Assembly: GCF_013314975.1 (NCBI RefSeq) | Contig: NZ_JABTYH010000016.1 | Coordinates: 22,186-86,185 of the forward strand | Length of the DNA: 64,000 bases | From: Pseudarthrobacter oxydans | GTDB lineage: Bacteria; Actinomycetota; Actinomycetes; Actinomycetales; Micrococcaceae | Direction: 5' to 3' | Shown here: one piece after another, positions 42,458-50,974 of the stretch | How the letters are laid out: every line of letters begins with the position of its first letter | Numbering within the stretch: position 1 is the first letter of the stretch | Position numbers and translations under genes: made by a program | The notes under the pieces: generated by a model | Database searches by the model: none | What the model saw: the letters and a program-made list of their open reading frames with translations, nothing else | Told to the model about the DNA's origin: nothing

Positions 42458-42703
42458 ATGGCCGAGATACCCGAAGGCTACGAGCCTGCTCAGAACGCCG
42501 CCGCCAAGGACTACGTGATGGAGGCCCTCTACGCGGAGTTCGAAAGGCAGGGCATCAATACCGGCCAGGATGAAGATCCGAATGCACCGGAGATGATCGA
42601 CTTGGCCGACGCCATCGTCGAGAGTCTGTTGAAGGTTTGTGTCGTCGTCCCCCAGGACCTCAAAAGCCCATACGAGGTACATCGGGAAGCCCTGCCGGGG
42701 TAG
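42458..42703 (+). CDS. hypothetical protein, small-ORF run
   Basis: 81 aa acidic protein (MAEIPEGYEPAQNAAAKDYV); AGAAGGA upstream. A variant motif CCGACACATA lies about 75 bp before it. No family recognised. Confidence 0.6.
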   Translation: MAEIPEGYEPAQNAAAKDYVMEALYAEFERQGINTGQDEDPNAPEMIDLADAIVESLLKVCVVVPQDLKSPYEVHREALPG

Positions 42704-42899
42704 AGGGAAGGCGCCCGGCACGGGCTAAACCCCCGCCTGCCCGTTGCCGGCATCCCACACCCACGATGTAATTCATACCAGTTTTTACGGTCAGAGGGGC
42801 GCTAAGGGTCTAATTTGCGGGGCTTTTCTGCCCCTGGCTGAGCCATCCGAACTTCCCGTCCTCAGCCCGTTACCGATCAAGGCGGCGAAGGCCGTTCTG

Positions 42900-44108
42900 C
42901 TAGCGGGTTTTTCGCTGCTTCAGCCAGCAAGCGACTCCTAGTTCCGCGGCTTTGTCTGGGTCTGTGCAAACCCCGGAGGCCGTGAAGGCGGTTGCCGGAA
43001 CACTGTTGGGTGTGGGTTCGGGGACTTCGCGGAGAAGCCACCCCTGGTCCTTGCGGAAGCGCTCTGTGAAAGGTATCCGTTCCACATGCGTGTGGCGCGG
43101 ACGGGCGAGTAGCCATTTCTTTTTCTGGTTTGGAGTCGTGTCGGCTCCTCCGCTGTGGATGATCCGCTCCGCCATTGCGGCTGCTTCCTCGAGGTCCCGG
43201 TGCCCCCAGAAAGCCAAGGCCAGCTGCTCCGGGTCGGCGTGCACGGGGTAGCCTCCCGACAGGGCCGGGGACACAAAGTGCCATGTTCTTCCTTGCAGGA
43301 AATCCAACGGGGTAGGCCGGAGCCCCTCGTCGATGCCCGGCTGCCGTGCTGCCTCTTCCACAAAGTCCGCCAAGGCTTCAATGTCCGCGGTTGTGCGGGC
43401 CGGGTCCTCCCATTCGTACGGACGGTCTTCCCAGTAGTCATCCACTGCCCAATACCACCGCGGTGTGCGCCGTTCAGCTTCCGACGGCGCGTCGGAGTGC
43501 TCAGCCGGCCAGACGGCCACGCGGCTTCCGACCTTCTTAGTGGCTACCAGGCCCGTTGACTCCAGCTGGTCCACCATACGCGTGACGGACTTCGTGTCCC
43601 GGTCCGGAATGACCCCGGCCAGATCAACTTGGAGAATGCCGGGACGGTTCCTGACAGCTTCCAGGATCGCCGTGAAGCGGCTGTGATCTTCTTTGTGCTG
43701 AATTGCCATGGCAAGGCGTTCGCCGTGAACCACCGGCGCGGCGTCGGCGTTGCGGCGGTGGTGTGATTCCAGGACCGTATCAAGGTCATTGTCGGGCTTG
43801 TCGCCGAACTGGGGCCGGTAAGGCTGCCGGGCAGCTTCCAGTGCGAACTGTTCAATGGCGATTACGCGGTCAATCACGTCCAGTCGCCCGAAAATCGACG
43901 CCAGATATAAGGCAACCCGGTCGGGGGCAACAACATGAGGTCCGCTGGCGCGGGTTGTCATGCGGTAGCGCTGAGCTTCCTCGTCGAGCGCCTGGGCGGC
44001 AATGTCCAGTGCCCCTAAGTAGTCTTCCTCCCTGACAGCCTGCTGGAAGCGTCCCCACCTGAATCTCGGCAGCTCTCCCAGGACCGACATCCGGAAGTCA
44101 TCCAACAT
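42900..44108 (-). CDS. hypothetical protein with central winged-helix-like region
   Basis: 402 aa from ATG 44108 (a longer start exists at 44135). Residues about 150-200 (FTAILEAVRNRPGILQVDLA, SVTRMVDQLESTGLVATKKVG) fit a MarR-type winged helix. The C-terminal half is unrecognised and Trp-rich. Possibly a regulator or a sensor of element state. Confidence 0.6.
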   Translation of the reverse strand: MLDDFRMSVLGELPRFRWGRFQQAVREEDYLGALDIAAQALDEEAQRYRMTTRASGPHVVAPDRVALYLASIFGRLDVIDRVIAIEQFALEAARQPYRPQFGDKPDNDLDTVLESHHRRNADAAPVVHGERLAMAIQHKEDHSRFTAILEAVRNRPGILQVDLAGVIPDRDTKSVTRMVDQLESTGLVATKKVGSRVAVWPAEHSDAPSEAERRTPRWYWAVDDYWEDRPYEWEDPARTTADIEALADFVEEAARQPGIDEGLRPTPLDFLQGRTWHFVSPALSGGYPVHADPEQLALAFWGHRDLEEAAAMAERIIHSGGADTTPNQKKKWLLARPRHTHVERIPFTERFRKDQGWLLREVPEPTPNSVPATAFTASGVCTDPDKAAELGVACWLKQRKTR

Positions 44109-44239
44109 CTTGTCGCGCCTAACTGGTATGTACACAGTCCGTCCTATCCTCGGCAGAGGTTGCCCCGGAACATCCTATGGTTTCTGTCCCTGGTCATGGT
44201 GCCAGCTGCCTCATCCTGACGGATGCCCCGGACATGCCA

Positions 44240-45130
44240 TCAATGGTTAGCCGTCCAGGTGTCGGATCGACGAGCGATGTTGTAGACGACGTCGACCCAG
44301 GAGGTCGGGAAGACAGGTGCCCCAGCGATGGCCGCGCGCAAGTCCTCGCCCGCGACCAAGTACGGGGACGAGCTGGTCACCCCGATCGTCGACCACACCG
44401 CGACAAGGGGCTGGACCTCGAGTTCCATGCGGGCGGCCCGCGCCAGGTACTCGCCCGCCAGGCCGGCGTCGCGGCCAATCGATTCGATCCACTTCTGCCG
44501 GTACCCGTCCGCGTAGACGGCCTCGTCCTTGGCGGTCACCTCATAGCTGCTGGCCTTGGTGTTGACCGCATGTATCCCGGTCGGCCCGATGACCAGGTGG
44601 TCGATGTCTTTCCGCGGGCTCAGCGGAACCGAGTGCAGCGCCCGGTAGCCTTCCCGCTCCAGGCCCGCCAGGACGCCGGCTGTGCGCTGCTCCCCCGCTA
44701 CCCCTGCCTTGTAAGAGGTGTCGTCCAGGTTCTCGATGAGCTGGCCGGGGCGGTTGGCGGACAGGTCGAGCCAGGGCACAACCTGTGATGCCCGCGGAGC
44801 AGGAGTCGGAACCGCCTCGACGGCAGCAGGACCGACTGGCGCCGTAAATGGCTGCGTGTTGGGAGACAGCCCGGCCAGGGCCTGCCGGAGCAGTCCCGCC
44901 GTGTCGCCGGATTCGGGGACGGCGGCGAGGGTGGCCAGGTCCAGGTAGCCTACCTTGGACCCGTCCGGCAGGTTGATGTACAGCCGGCGGAGCTCCTTGA
45001 GTTTCCACGGGTTGTAGACGAAGGTCGGCGCCTGCTCGGGTGCGGGCTGTGGTTCAGGCCGTTCAGTGACAGCCACCGAAGAGATTGCCTCCGGCTCAGT
45101 CGCGGGCTTCATCCAGGCGAACGGATCCAT
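44240..45130 (-). CDS. NERD-domain nuclease-like protein
   Basis: 296 aa. The C-terminal NERD domain (about residues 140-240) has AGVAGEQRTAGVLAGLEREG, KDIDHLVIGPTGIHAVNTK and a Trp/Arg helix. NERD is related to PD-(D/E)XK; the D (DID) is present and the usual KSW becomes NTK. The N-terminal half is Pro/Ala-rich. CCTACGCAT lies 33 bp before the start. Often found on plasmids and islands; role unknown. Confidence 0.78.
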   Translation of the reverse strand: MDPFAWMKPATEPEAISSVAVTERPEPQPAPEQAPTFVYNPWKLKELRRLYINLPDGSKVGYLDLATLAAVPESGDTAGLLRQALAGLSPNTQPFTAPVGPAAVEAVPTPAPRASQVVPWLDLSANRPGQLIENLDDTSYKAGVAGEQRTAGVLAGLEREGYRALHSVPLSPRKDIDHLVIGPTGIHAVNTKASSYEVTAKDEAVYADGYRQKWIESIGRDAGLAGEYLARAARMELEVQPLVAVWSTIGVTSSSPYLVAGEDLRAAIAGAPVFPTSWVDVVYNIARRSDTWTANH

Positions 45131-45163
45131 GCTGTGCTCCCTCGGGGTCGTTTGCCAGGAAGC

Positions 45164-45172
45164 ATGCGTAGG
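45164..45172 (-). promoter_or_regulatory. CCTACGCAT motif upstream of the NERD gene
   Basis: Minus-strand CCTACGCAT, 33 bp before the ATG at 45130. Confidence 0.4.
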
Positions 45173-45835
45173 TCACTCGCGAGACGGCAGTGTCGTCTTC
45201 TCCACGTAGCGTGACCGGCCTGATGTCCGCTTGGGCCGGACGGCTTCCTTGGGGGCGGGCGCCCCCTCGTAGGTCTTCATGTACCGGTAAAGGGTGGCCT
45301 TGGACCAGCCGACGGTTTTGGCGGCGTGCTCGGCGGTCTTGCCCTGCGCCATCAGCTCTCGGGCTGTGTTCACCCGGTCCCTGGCGATGGACTCCTCCAT
45401 CGGCGCCGGCCCGAACCGGACGCCCCGCTTCTGGGCGCTGATGACCCCGGCCCGCACCCGCTCGTTGATGAGCTCCCGCTCGTACTCGGCCAGCGTGGCC
45501 ATGATCGCGAGCTGCATGCGGCCCTGGACACTGGTCGGGTCCAGGTTGTCCATGATGGAGTACAGCTTGATGCCCCGGGCCGTGAAGTCGTTGACGGTGT
45601 TCAGCACATCGATTACGGAGCGGCCGATCCGGTCCAGGCGCCAGAAGTAGATCTCGTCATCCTCCCGGGCGTAGTCCATCAGGGCCTTCATGCCGGGGCG
45701 CTCCTTGGCTTCCCTGGCGCCGGAGAGCTCGTCGGTGAAGATCCGCTTCGGATCGACGCCGGCATTGATGAGCGCTTCGACCTGCATGCTGGCGTCCTGG
45801 TCCGAGGTGGAGATGCGGGCGTATCCGAGTTTCAT
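45173..45835 (-). CDS. serine recombinase (resolvase/invertase)
   Basis: 220 aa. Catalytic domain LGYARISTSDQDASMQ (Ser10), then FWRLDRIGRSVIDVLN and the E-helix AIMATLAEYERELINERVRAG. C-terminal HTH_7 (HAAKTVGWSKATLYRYMKTY) and a basic tail. Small resolvase/invertase type, likely for multimer resolution or inversion of the element. Three GTGAGAC repeats lie in its promoter region and may be recombination or operator sites. Confidence 0.92.
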   Translation of the reverse strand: MKLGYARISTSDQDASMQVEALINAGVDPKRIFTDELSGAREAKERPGMKALMDYAREDDEIYFWRLDRIGRSVIDVLNTVNDFTARGIKLYSIMDNLDPTSVQGRMQLAIMATLAEYERELINERVRAGVISAQKRGVRFGPAPMEESIARDRVNTARELMAQGKTAEHAAKTVGWSKATLYRYMKTYEGAPAPKEAVRPKRTSGRSRYVEKTTLPSRE

Positions 45836-45874
45836 CGAAAGCTCCTGTCGTAGCAGTCCGGGTTTCCTTGAGGA

Positions 45875-45980
45875 CTTGTGAGACAACAACTTGTACCGGC
45901 TTGGTGAGACATTTATAGCTCCAGAACGGCGCAAAAACGGCTATTGGGGCATCGGTCCTATTACCTATAGTTCGTGAGAC
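45875..45980. repeat. three GTGAGAC direct repeats upstream of serine recombinase
   Basis: CTTGTGAGACA (45875), CTTGGTGAGACAT (45900) and GTTCGTGAGACG (45970) share TTnGTGAGAC in the same orientation, in the gap between divergent genes. They suit binding sites for the recombinase or a regulator. A TATAAATG sits between the second and third. Confidence 0.5.
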
Positions 45981-46036
45981 GATCCGGGAAGTCTCTCCCG
46001 CCGACTTGCCCGTCGTTCGCCCGTAGACTTCGTTCC

Positions 46037-46849
46037 GTGATCAAACTCCCGGTGGATGACCAAGACGAGGTTGAATTCAGCAGGTGGATCATGCGGCTGT
46101 TTGATAGGTCGTCTGACATTGATGAGGCCTTAACTCCCCTGCTGGATCCACAGGATGGCTCACGCCTCTGCCGGGACGATGAGAGGATCGAGCATTATCC
46201 GGTGTCCGGCTATGCGTCAGGGCAGCTGGCCGTGGCCTCCGGATGCATCGCCTCCCTCAAGCAGATGATGGTCCGTGAGTCGGAAACAAGGGTTGATATG
46301 CTGGCCAGCCCGTTCGGCGCCTATACCTTGATTCGCAACTCCTTGGACGCCGCAGTTGTTGCACTTTGGCTCCTGGAACCAGTCAACGGGACCTTGCGGA
46401 TAAAACGCAGGATCATGCTAGGCGTCGATGAAATTAGCAACACTGCTGCTTTCCGGGTAGCCATGGGACAGCCATCGCCGAAACAGAAGCGTCGCGCCCG
46501 GATGCAGGAGGTCGCAATTCTCGCTGGGCTTGGTAGCTGGAATCCTTTGAGCAAGTCCGCAAAACTGCCCTCAACGACGCAGATGCTCACCGAGATTGAG
46601 CGGTGGCATCCGAACGCTGTCATGCCCTGGCTGGCGGCGTGGCAACTCGCGAGCGGACATGCACACGGGAAGCTATGGGCCCACCTGGCCTCACACGAGC
46701 TACAGGAAGTGGGAGGCACCCGCACCGAAACCGGCGCCCACTTCCGGATGACCATCCGCTATGGAATGCTCACCGCTGTGCTATTCGAGGCAGTCCAGCT
46801 GCTCGAGACAGCGGGCAAGCGCTACATTGAGCTATCGAGCCGTCAGTGA
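46037..46849 (+). CDS. hypothetical protein
   Basis: 270 aa from GTG 46037. Central GAYTLIRNSLDAAVVALWLL and late LASGHAHGKLWAHLAS are reminiscent of helical DUF5677-like proteins with an R...N / H-x-H pattern, but that is tentative. The stop overlaps the next start by 4 bp. Confidence 0.6.
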   Translation: MIKLPVDDQDEVEFSRWIMRLFDRSSDIDEALTPLLDPQDGSRLCRDDERIEHYPVSGYASGQLAVASGCIASLKQMMVRESETRVDMLASPFGAYTLIRNSLDAAVVALWLLEPVNGTLRIKRRIMLGVDEISNTAAFRVAMGQPSPKQKRRARMQEVAILAGLGSWNPLSKSAKLPSTTQMLTEIERWHPNAVMPWLAAWQLASGHAHGKLWAHLASHELQEVGGTRTETGAHFRMTIRYGMLTAVLFEAVQLLETAGKRYIELSSRQ

Positions 46850-47523
46850 GCCCTGACATCCGCCGCCCCTGGACGTTCGCCGCGGTGTGCGTCATGGTCC
46901 CGGCGCTGCCCCTGCTGGTGTTCAGCCTGGCAGATCCCATCATCCAGCTGCTGCCATGGTATGCAGCCGTCTATCTGCTGATCGGGGCCTGCATCTTCGG
47001 ACCCGTCGGAAAACTTCCGCCGCTGCGGCAGGCCGTGGCGTTCCTGCTGCCCGGCGCCCTGCTCGTGGGGGCCGGCCTTCTGGATCTCGGCTTTTGGGCC
47101 GGTGGCTGGCTGCTCGGGCTCCCGGCCTGGGGGCTGCTCCTGAGCAGGTGGACTCCGGAGAACCCGCTCCCGGCCGTGCAGCTGCTGAAGTTCCTGGGGC
47201 TCCTGCTGCTCGGTATGGCGCTCTTCACCTTCAACGCCACCTGGGTGATCTTCAGCCTCACAGTGTTCCTGCTGCCGGCCATCCCGCTCCTCCGTCTGGC
47301 CCGACGTAGCTACAAGGACGGACAACTGCAGGCCGCCGTGGAGGTACTTCTCTCGGTGGCCGCCGTTGTGGTGGCCGTAGCGCTTCCAACACCGGCCGGG
47401 TCATGGAGTTCGCCCTGGATGCACGCCGGCGGCGCCGCCACCGCAGGGCTCATGATGGTGTTCTGGGCTGGCTTTCCCCGCCATTCCGGGCCTCTCAAAT
47501 TGAAGCACGGGGCCATTGTCTAG
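46846..47523 (+). CDS. multi-pass membrane protein, function unknown
   Basis: 225 aa with about seven hydrophobic segments (AAVCVMVPALPLLVFSL, LPWYAAVYLLIGACIFG, FLLPGALLVGAGLLDLG, WLLGLPAWGLLL, LLKFLGLLLLGMALF, VIFSLTVFLLPAIPLL, VLLSVAAVVVAVALP). GTG start overlaps the previous gene, so the two may act together. Confidence 0.7.
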   Translation: MSPDIRRPWTFAAVCVMVPALPLLVFSLADPIIQLLPWYAAVYLLIGACIFGPVGKLPPLRQAVAFLLPGALLVGAGLLDLGFWAGGWLLGLPAWGLLLSRWTPENPLPAVQLLKFLGLLLLGMALFTFNATWVIFSLTVFLLPAIPLLRLARRSYKDGQLQAAVEVLLSVAAVVVAVALPTPAGSWSSPWMHAGGAATAGLMMVFWAGFPRHSGPLKLKHGAIV

Positions 47524-47734
47524 GTCCTCAGCCTGACGCCACCTCGACCAGAGGAGGCCACCCGGCTAACCGACTCCACCATTCAGCAAAACAATTCGAA
47601 GGGCGACCTCGTCATGGACCGTGGAGGCTCCGACGGCCGTCCGCGAATTGCGCCTAGCCCACCTGGGCATCATTCCACGCCCGCTTGAGTCCGCCGCAAC
47701 TTACGAACGGCCGTTGACGAAGTTTCGGCCGCGT

Positions 47735-47746
47735 GCCAACGTTGGC
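47735..47746. promoter_or_regulatory. 12-bp palindrome before the nitrilase gene
   Basis: GCCAACGTTGGC, perfect, 2 bp before the ATG. Position suits an operator that blocks translation initiation or transcription. Confidence 0.45.
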
Positions 47747-47748
47747 TT

Positions 47749-48648
47749 ATGTCGGCAGCTACTGTACGAATCGCTGCAATCCAGGCCACTCCGGTAATCC
47801 TCGATGCAGAGGCAACGGTAGCGAAGGGACTCATTCTCCTAGGTGAGGCATCGGCGGCAGGCGTGAAACTCGCGGTTTTCCCGGAGCTGTTCGTTCCCCT
47901 GTACCCGTCAAGCATTTGGGCTTACAACGCGGGCCGCTTCGACGGGTTTGATGACACCTGGGCCCGTCTCTGGAACGCCTCTGTCGACGTACCGGGACCC
48001 CAGATCGACCGCTTCATCTCCGCCTGCGCGGAGCATGACATGTACTGCGTGCTTGGAGTCAACGAAAGGGAGTCCACCAGGCCGGGAAGCCTTTACAACA
48101 CGATGGTCCTACTTGGCCCTGAGGGCTTGCTCCTGAAGCATCGCAAGCTGATGCCCACCATGCATGAGCGTCTGTTCCATGGCATTGGTGACGGGCAGGA
48201 CCTGTCTGTCGTCGATACGCCGCTCGGTAAAGTCGGTGGCCTCATTTGTTGGGAGAACCGCATGCCTCTGGCTCGATATGCACTCTATCGACAGGGCGTG
48301 CAGATCTGGGCAGCTCCGACTGCCGATGATTCCAAGGGCTGGCTCTCCACGATGGCTCATATAGCGATCGAATCGGGCGCCTACGTGGTGTCGGTCCCCC
48401 AGTACATTCCCCGATCCGCCTTTCCCGATGACTTTCCCGCCCAACTCCCTGACGGTGATAACGCGCTTGGACGTGGTGGTGCCGCAATATTTGAGCCAGT
48501 CAACGGACGCGCCATAGCCGGCCCCCTCTACGACGATGAGGGGATCGTTATCGCCGACATCGATCTAGGCAGGTCTCTGGCTGCCAAGCGATACTTCGAC
48601 GTCGTGGGGCATTACAGCCGCGACGACGTCTTCCGCTGGCCTGGCTAA
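47749..48648 (+). CDS. aliphatic nitrilase-type carbon-nitrogen hydrolase
   Basis: 299 aa. The catalytic triad is complete: Glu in VFPELFVPLYP, Lys in LKHRKLMPT, Cys in GGLICWENRMP. The ICWEN context is typical of nitrilases (nitrile to acid and ammonia) rather than amidases. GAYVVSVPQ is the usual later block. Stand-alone gene; the convergent neighbour is an AhpD-like protein. Confidence 0.92.
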   Translation: MSAATVRIAAIQATPVILDAEATVAKGLILLGEASAAGVKLAVFPELFVPLYPSSIWAYNAGRFDGFDDTWARLWNASVDVPGPQIDRFISACAEHDMYCVLGVNERESTRPGSLYNTMVLLGPEGLLLKHRKLMPTMHERLFHGIGDGQDLSVVDTPLGKVGGLICWENRMPLARYALYRQGVQIWAAPTADDSKGWLSTMAHIAIESGAYVVSVPQYIPRSAFPDDFPAQLPDGDNALGRGGAAIFEPVNGRAIAGPLYDDEGIVIADIDLGRSLAAKRYFDVVGHYSRDDVFRWPG

Positions 48649-48714
48649 ACCCAGCCCGGCTGCCAAGGCTCCCCACCGCTCCGACGAACGACTGCTCACC
48701 AGGGGCCATAGCAC

Positions 48715-49305
48715 CTAAGATCCATTCGGGTTGGGGGCCAGTGGACCAAGCAGGGCGTCCTTCAGTTCCTCACTCATGCCAGGCGGAACCTCAAGGTCGA
48801 CGCCCATGGCCAGGACCGAGCGACTGATGAAATTTCGTGCAGCGGCGGTCATCGTGATGTTAACGATCTCGCGGTCACTGAAACCCAGGTCGCGTAAGCG
48901 CTGCGTGTCTGCGTCCGTCATGGCGGCCGCGTCCGTGCAGACCCTCACGGCGTAGTCCATCATCGCTACTTCAGCCTCGGACAGGTCGGCATTATGAAAG
49001 TCTCTTGCGATGGCCAGGAGTTGCTCTTCCTTGAAGATGCGGAGGGACTTCTCACCGTGGGCCAACCTGCAATGTGTCGAGCCGATAGCTTGGGAGGCAG
49101 CCAGCGTTACCAGCTCATAGCACCGTGTCCCCAGCGGTTTGCTGACGGCTTTGAGGAGCGATTCGGCGGCCAGGTACGCTTCCGGGTTCAAGCTCAGCGC
49201 CTTCGTGTAGCTAGGCACATATCCAAGCGACCGTCGGTCGTCCTCGTAAATTTCAGCAACCAGGCCAGTCGCCTCGGCTTCAGGCGTCATCCGCAGGATC
49301 GACAT
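48715..49305 (-). CDS. AhpD-like peroxidase-related protein (carboxymuconolactone decarboxylase family)
   Basis: 196 aa. ELVTLAASQAIGSTHCRLAH carries a lone Cys and His where AhpD proteins have CxxC-x3-H, a feature of the peroxidase-related subfamily. LAIARDFHNADLSEAEVAMMDYA and DREIVNITMTAAARNFISR are the usual later blocks. Start 49305 (MSILRMTPEA) has AAGGAGT upstream. Probable thiol-peroxidase accessory or decarboxylase; substrate unknown. Confidence 0.82.
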   Translation of the reverse strand: MSILRMTPEAEATGLVAEIYEDDRRSLGYVPSYTKALSLNPEAYLAAESLLKAVSKPLGTRCYELVTLAASQAIGSTHCRLAHGEKSLRIFKEEQLLAIARDFHNADLSEAEVAMMDYAVRVCTDAAAMTDADTQRLRDLGFSDREIVNITMTAAARNFISRSVLAMGVDLEVPPGMSEELKDALLGPLAPNPNGS

Positions 49306-49478
49306 GGGAACTCCTTCGATCAGTCGGCCGCAGCCGACAGCCGGTACTACCTCTCCCAGCCTGGAGGTCATGATGTGGACCCATTGTGGCTTCTGCCGGA
49401 GGCATAGTAAATGGCTGAAACCCCCGTTTATGGAATCCCCGGGAGTCGTGACCAGGAAGGCGGATTGATACCCGATGC

Positions 49479-49490
49479 TAAGCATGCTTA
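49479..49490. promoter_or_regulatory. 12-bp palindrome TAAGCATGCTTA
   Basis: Perfect palindrome in a gene-free gap, followed by TATGAT-like sequence. Candidate operator for the upstream or downstream gene. Confidence 0.4.
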
Positions 49491-49541
49491 TGATAGATCC
49501 AATCGGATGGGGATCCGGTGGTGTGAAGGGGAATCGAGAAG

Positions 49542-49574
49542 GGTGCGCTCAGTGAACGGGGCGCACCTTTTTCG
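49542..49574 (+). terminator. strong terminator-like hairpin
   Basis: GGTGCGC / GCGCACC with a 12-nt loop followed by TTTTTC. No plus-strand gene precedes it closely, so it may attenuate the transcript leading to 49635 or end a small RNA. Confidence 0.7.
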
Positions 49575-49634
49575 TGCTCGGGCGCTGCGGAGTTGCTTCC
49601 AAGAATCAAAGTGGCACGGTCCTGGACTTTCGGC

Positions 49635-49805
49635 ATGCACCCCTTAGTGGCGATCGGCCTGGTGTTCCTCGCCGCGATTGCCTGGACGGTCACCATCGTC
49701 ACGCTGCTGATTGTGGTGGTCAAAGCCCGGCGCCGGCCGCCATCCCAGGTCAGACGCGCGGCCCAGAGGACGGAGATGCCGGGCTCCGATGAAAGGGCCG
49801 CTTAG
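49635..49805 (+). CDS. small single-pass membrane protein
   Basis: 56 aa: MHPLVAIGLVFLAAIAWTVT continuing hydrophobic to IVVVKARRR, then a basic tail. Function unknown. Confidence 0.5.
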   Translation: MHPLVAIGLVFLAAIAWTVTIVTLLIVVVKARRRPPSQVRRAAQRTEMPGSDERAA

Positions 49806-49819
49806 TCGGGTCTGGGCGC

Positions 49820-50374
49820 CTAGCTGATGACGCGCCTGATGAGTGCAGCTGCATCCTGGACGGCGTCGTGGGCCATGGTCAGTGGTTCAGGATCGCCGGC
49901 TACCGTCAGGCCGGTAATGTCCCAGAGCCCGAAGCTGGCCCAGCGGGGCTCATAGAAGGACCACCAGGAGAGGCCGGCGTAGTCTCCGGTTTCAAACATG
50001 GACCGCGCCCACTGCTGGGTGGAGGCCCGGTCCCGGGAGACAACGTTGCTGGGGCGCAGCGACCATTCCTGCAGCGCCGCCGGGTCATCCAGATCCAGGA
50101 TCGGCGGATCCCCCTCGTGCTTCACCAGTGCCTTCCGGGTGCCGTATGGGGTCCCTGGCGGCGGGGCCAGGATGTCGGAGGTCCACACCGGGTACCGGCC
50201 GAACGCTTCCGCCGCCGCACCTTCAGCTGAGTCACCCACGTAGAGCACTGTGTATTCCCGGTCGGGGTCGTCCACCCTGCCGGCTCCCTGCCGCGGCCAG
50301 ATGTAGAGCGGGTGACCGTTCTCCGCCGGGTTCGAGGCGTCGGGATGCCAGTTGAGTACGCGCCAGAACTCCAC
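49820..50374 (-). CDS. RES-domain toxin (NAD+-consuming type)
   Basis: 184 aa. RES-fold landmarks: EFWRVLNWHP at the N-terminus, YTVLYVGDSAEGAAAEAFGR (Y and E), DLAxP-like ILDLDDPAAL, then SRDRASTQQWAR and GLSWWSFYEPRW (W-S). RES toxins (MbcT, ParT) degrade or transfer NAD+. GTG start follows the antitoxin stop directly, so translation is coupled. An internally deleted paralogue lies at 16105. Confidence 0.88.
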   Translation of the reverse strand: MEFWRVLNWHPDASNPAENGHPLYIWPRQGAGRVDDPDREYTVLYVGDSAEGAAAEAFGRYPVWTSDILAPPPGTPYGTRKALVKHEGDPPILDLDDPAALQEWSLRPSNVVSRDRASTQQWARSMFETGDYAGLSWWSFYEPRWASFGLWDITGLTVAGDPEPLTMAHDAVQDAAALIRRVIS

Positions 50375-50896
50375 CTAGGCGAACGCTCCCTGTTCGAAGG
50401 CCCGGATCGCCTCGATCACCGGGGCGGCGCCTTCGAGCCGGTACACGTCGATGGGGCGGGCTCCCAGATGGGGGTCCTGGCCTTCGAGCCACAGCCTGGC
50501 CTGGGCGGGGGTGAACGCGCTGTGCAGGTGGCCCACCAAGGCGTCCAGGTCGGCGAGCTGCGCCCGGTTTTCTTCGTTCGGCGCATCCTGCCCGGAGACC
50601 CACCGGCCGGGCCTGTCCTTGTTGACTCCGAGCAGGGCCGCCACTGCGTTGTTGCCGAGCGCGTTCACAAGGCGCTGGGTGATGGCCCGCGGGCCGTAAT
50701 CCGGGGCGTCTTTCAGGCCCGCCAGGTTGACGGTGACCGTCTTGGCCGGGGCCTTGCCGCGGCGGACGACGCGGCGGGGCGTTACTTTGAACCCCTTCGG
50801 GAGAAGGATGACACCGTTCCGCATCGTGACCGTGGTTTCCCGGCCATCACCCTTCAGGATCACGGTCTGCTCCGCGGCCTTCCGCTGCTTTTCCAT
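50375..50896 (-). CDS. Xre/MbcA/ParS-family antitoxin
   Basis: 173 aa. HTH-containing N-terminal and central part (QRLVNALGNNAVAALLGVNK, DRPGRWVSG) and the MbcA/ParS toxin-binding C-terminus (HLHSAFTPAQARLWLEG, HLGARPIDVYRLEGAAPVIE). Neutralises the RES toxin encoded next and represses the operon, probably through the GCCCAACA palindrome that touches its start. Confidence 0.9.
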   Translation of the reverse strand: MEKQRKAAEQTVILKGDGRETTVTMRNGVILLPKGFKVTPRRVVRRGKAPAKTVTVNLAGLKDAPDYGPRAITQRLVNALGNNAVAALLGVNKDRPGRWVSGQDAPNEENRAQLADLDALVGHLHSAFTPAQARLWLEGQDPHLGARPIDVYRLEGAAPVIEAIRAFEQGAFA

Positions 50897-50897
50897 A

Positions 50898-50918
50898 GCC
50901 CAACACTATCTGTTGGGC
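50898..50918. promoter_or_regulatory. operator of the RES/Xre operon
   Basis: Perfect 8-bp arms GCCCAACA-CTATC-TGTTGGGC directly before the antitoxin ATG. A partly conserved version occurs at the same place in the decayed locus at 16.7 kb, supporting a real binding site. Confidence 0.7.
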
Positions 50919-50974
50919 AGGCTGGGCGGTAGGGTCGGCGGCAGCCGAAGAGCGGGCGGGCTTGGGCAGCGGCG

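Larger units (their letters stand above)
49306..49634. other. 329-bp gap
   Basis: No protein gene supported. It contains a 12-bp palindrome at 49479 and a terminator at 49542. Confidence 0.5.
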
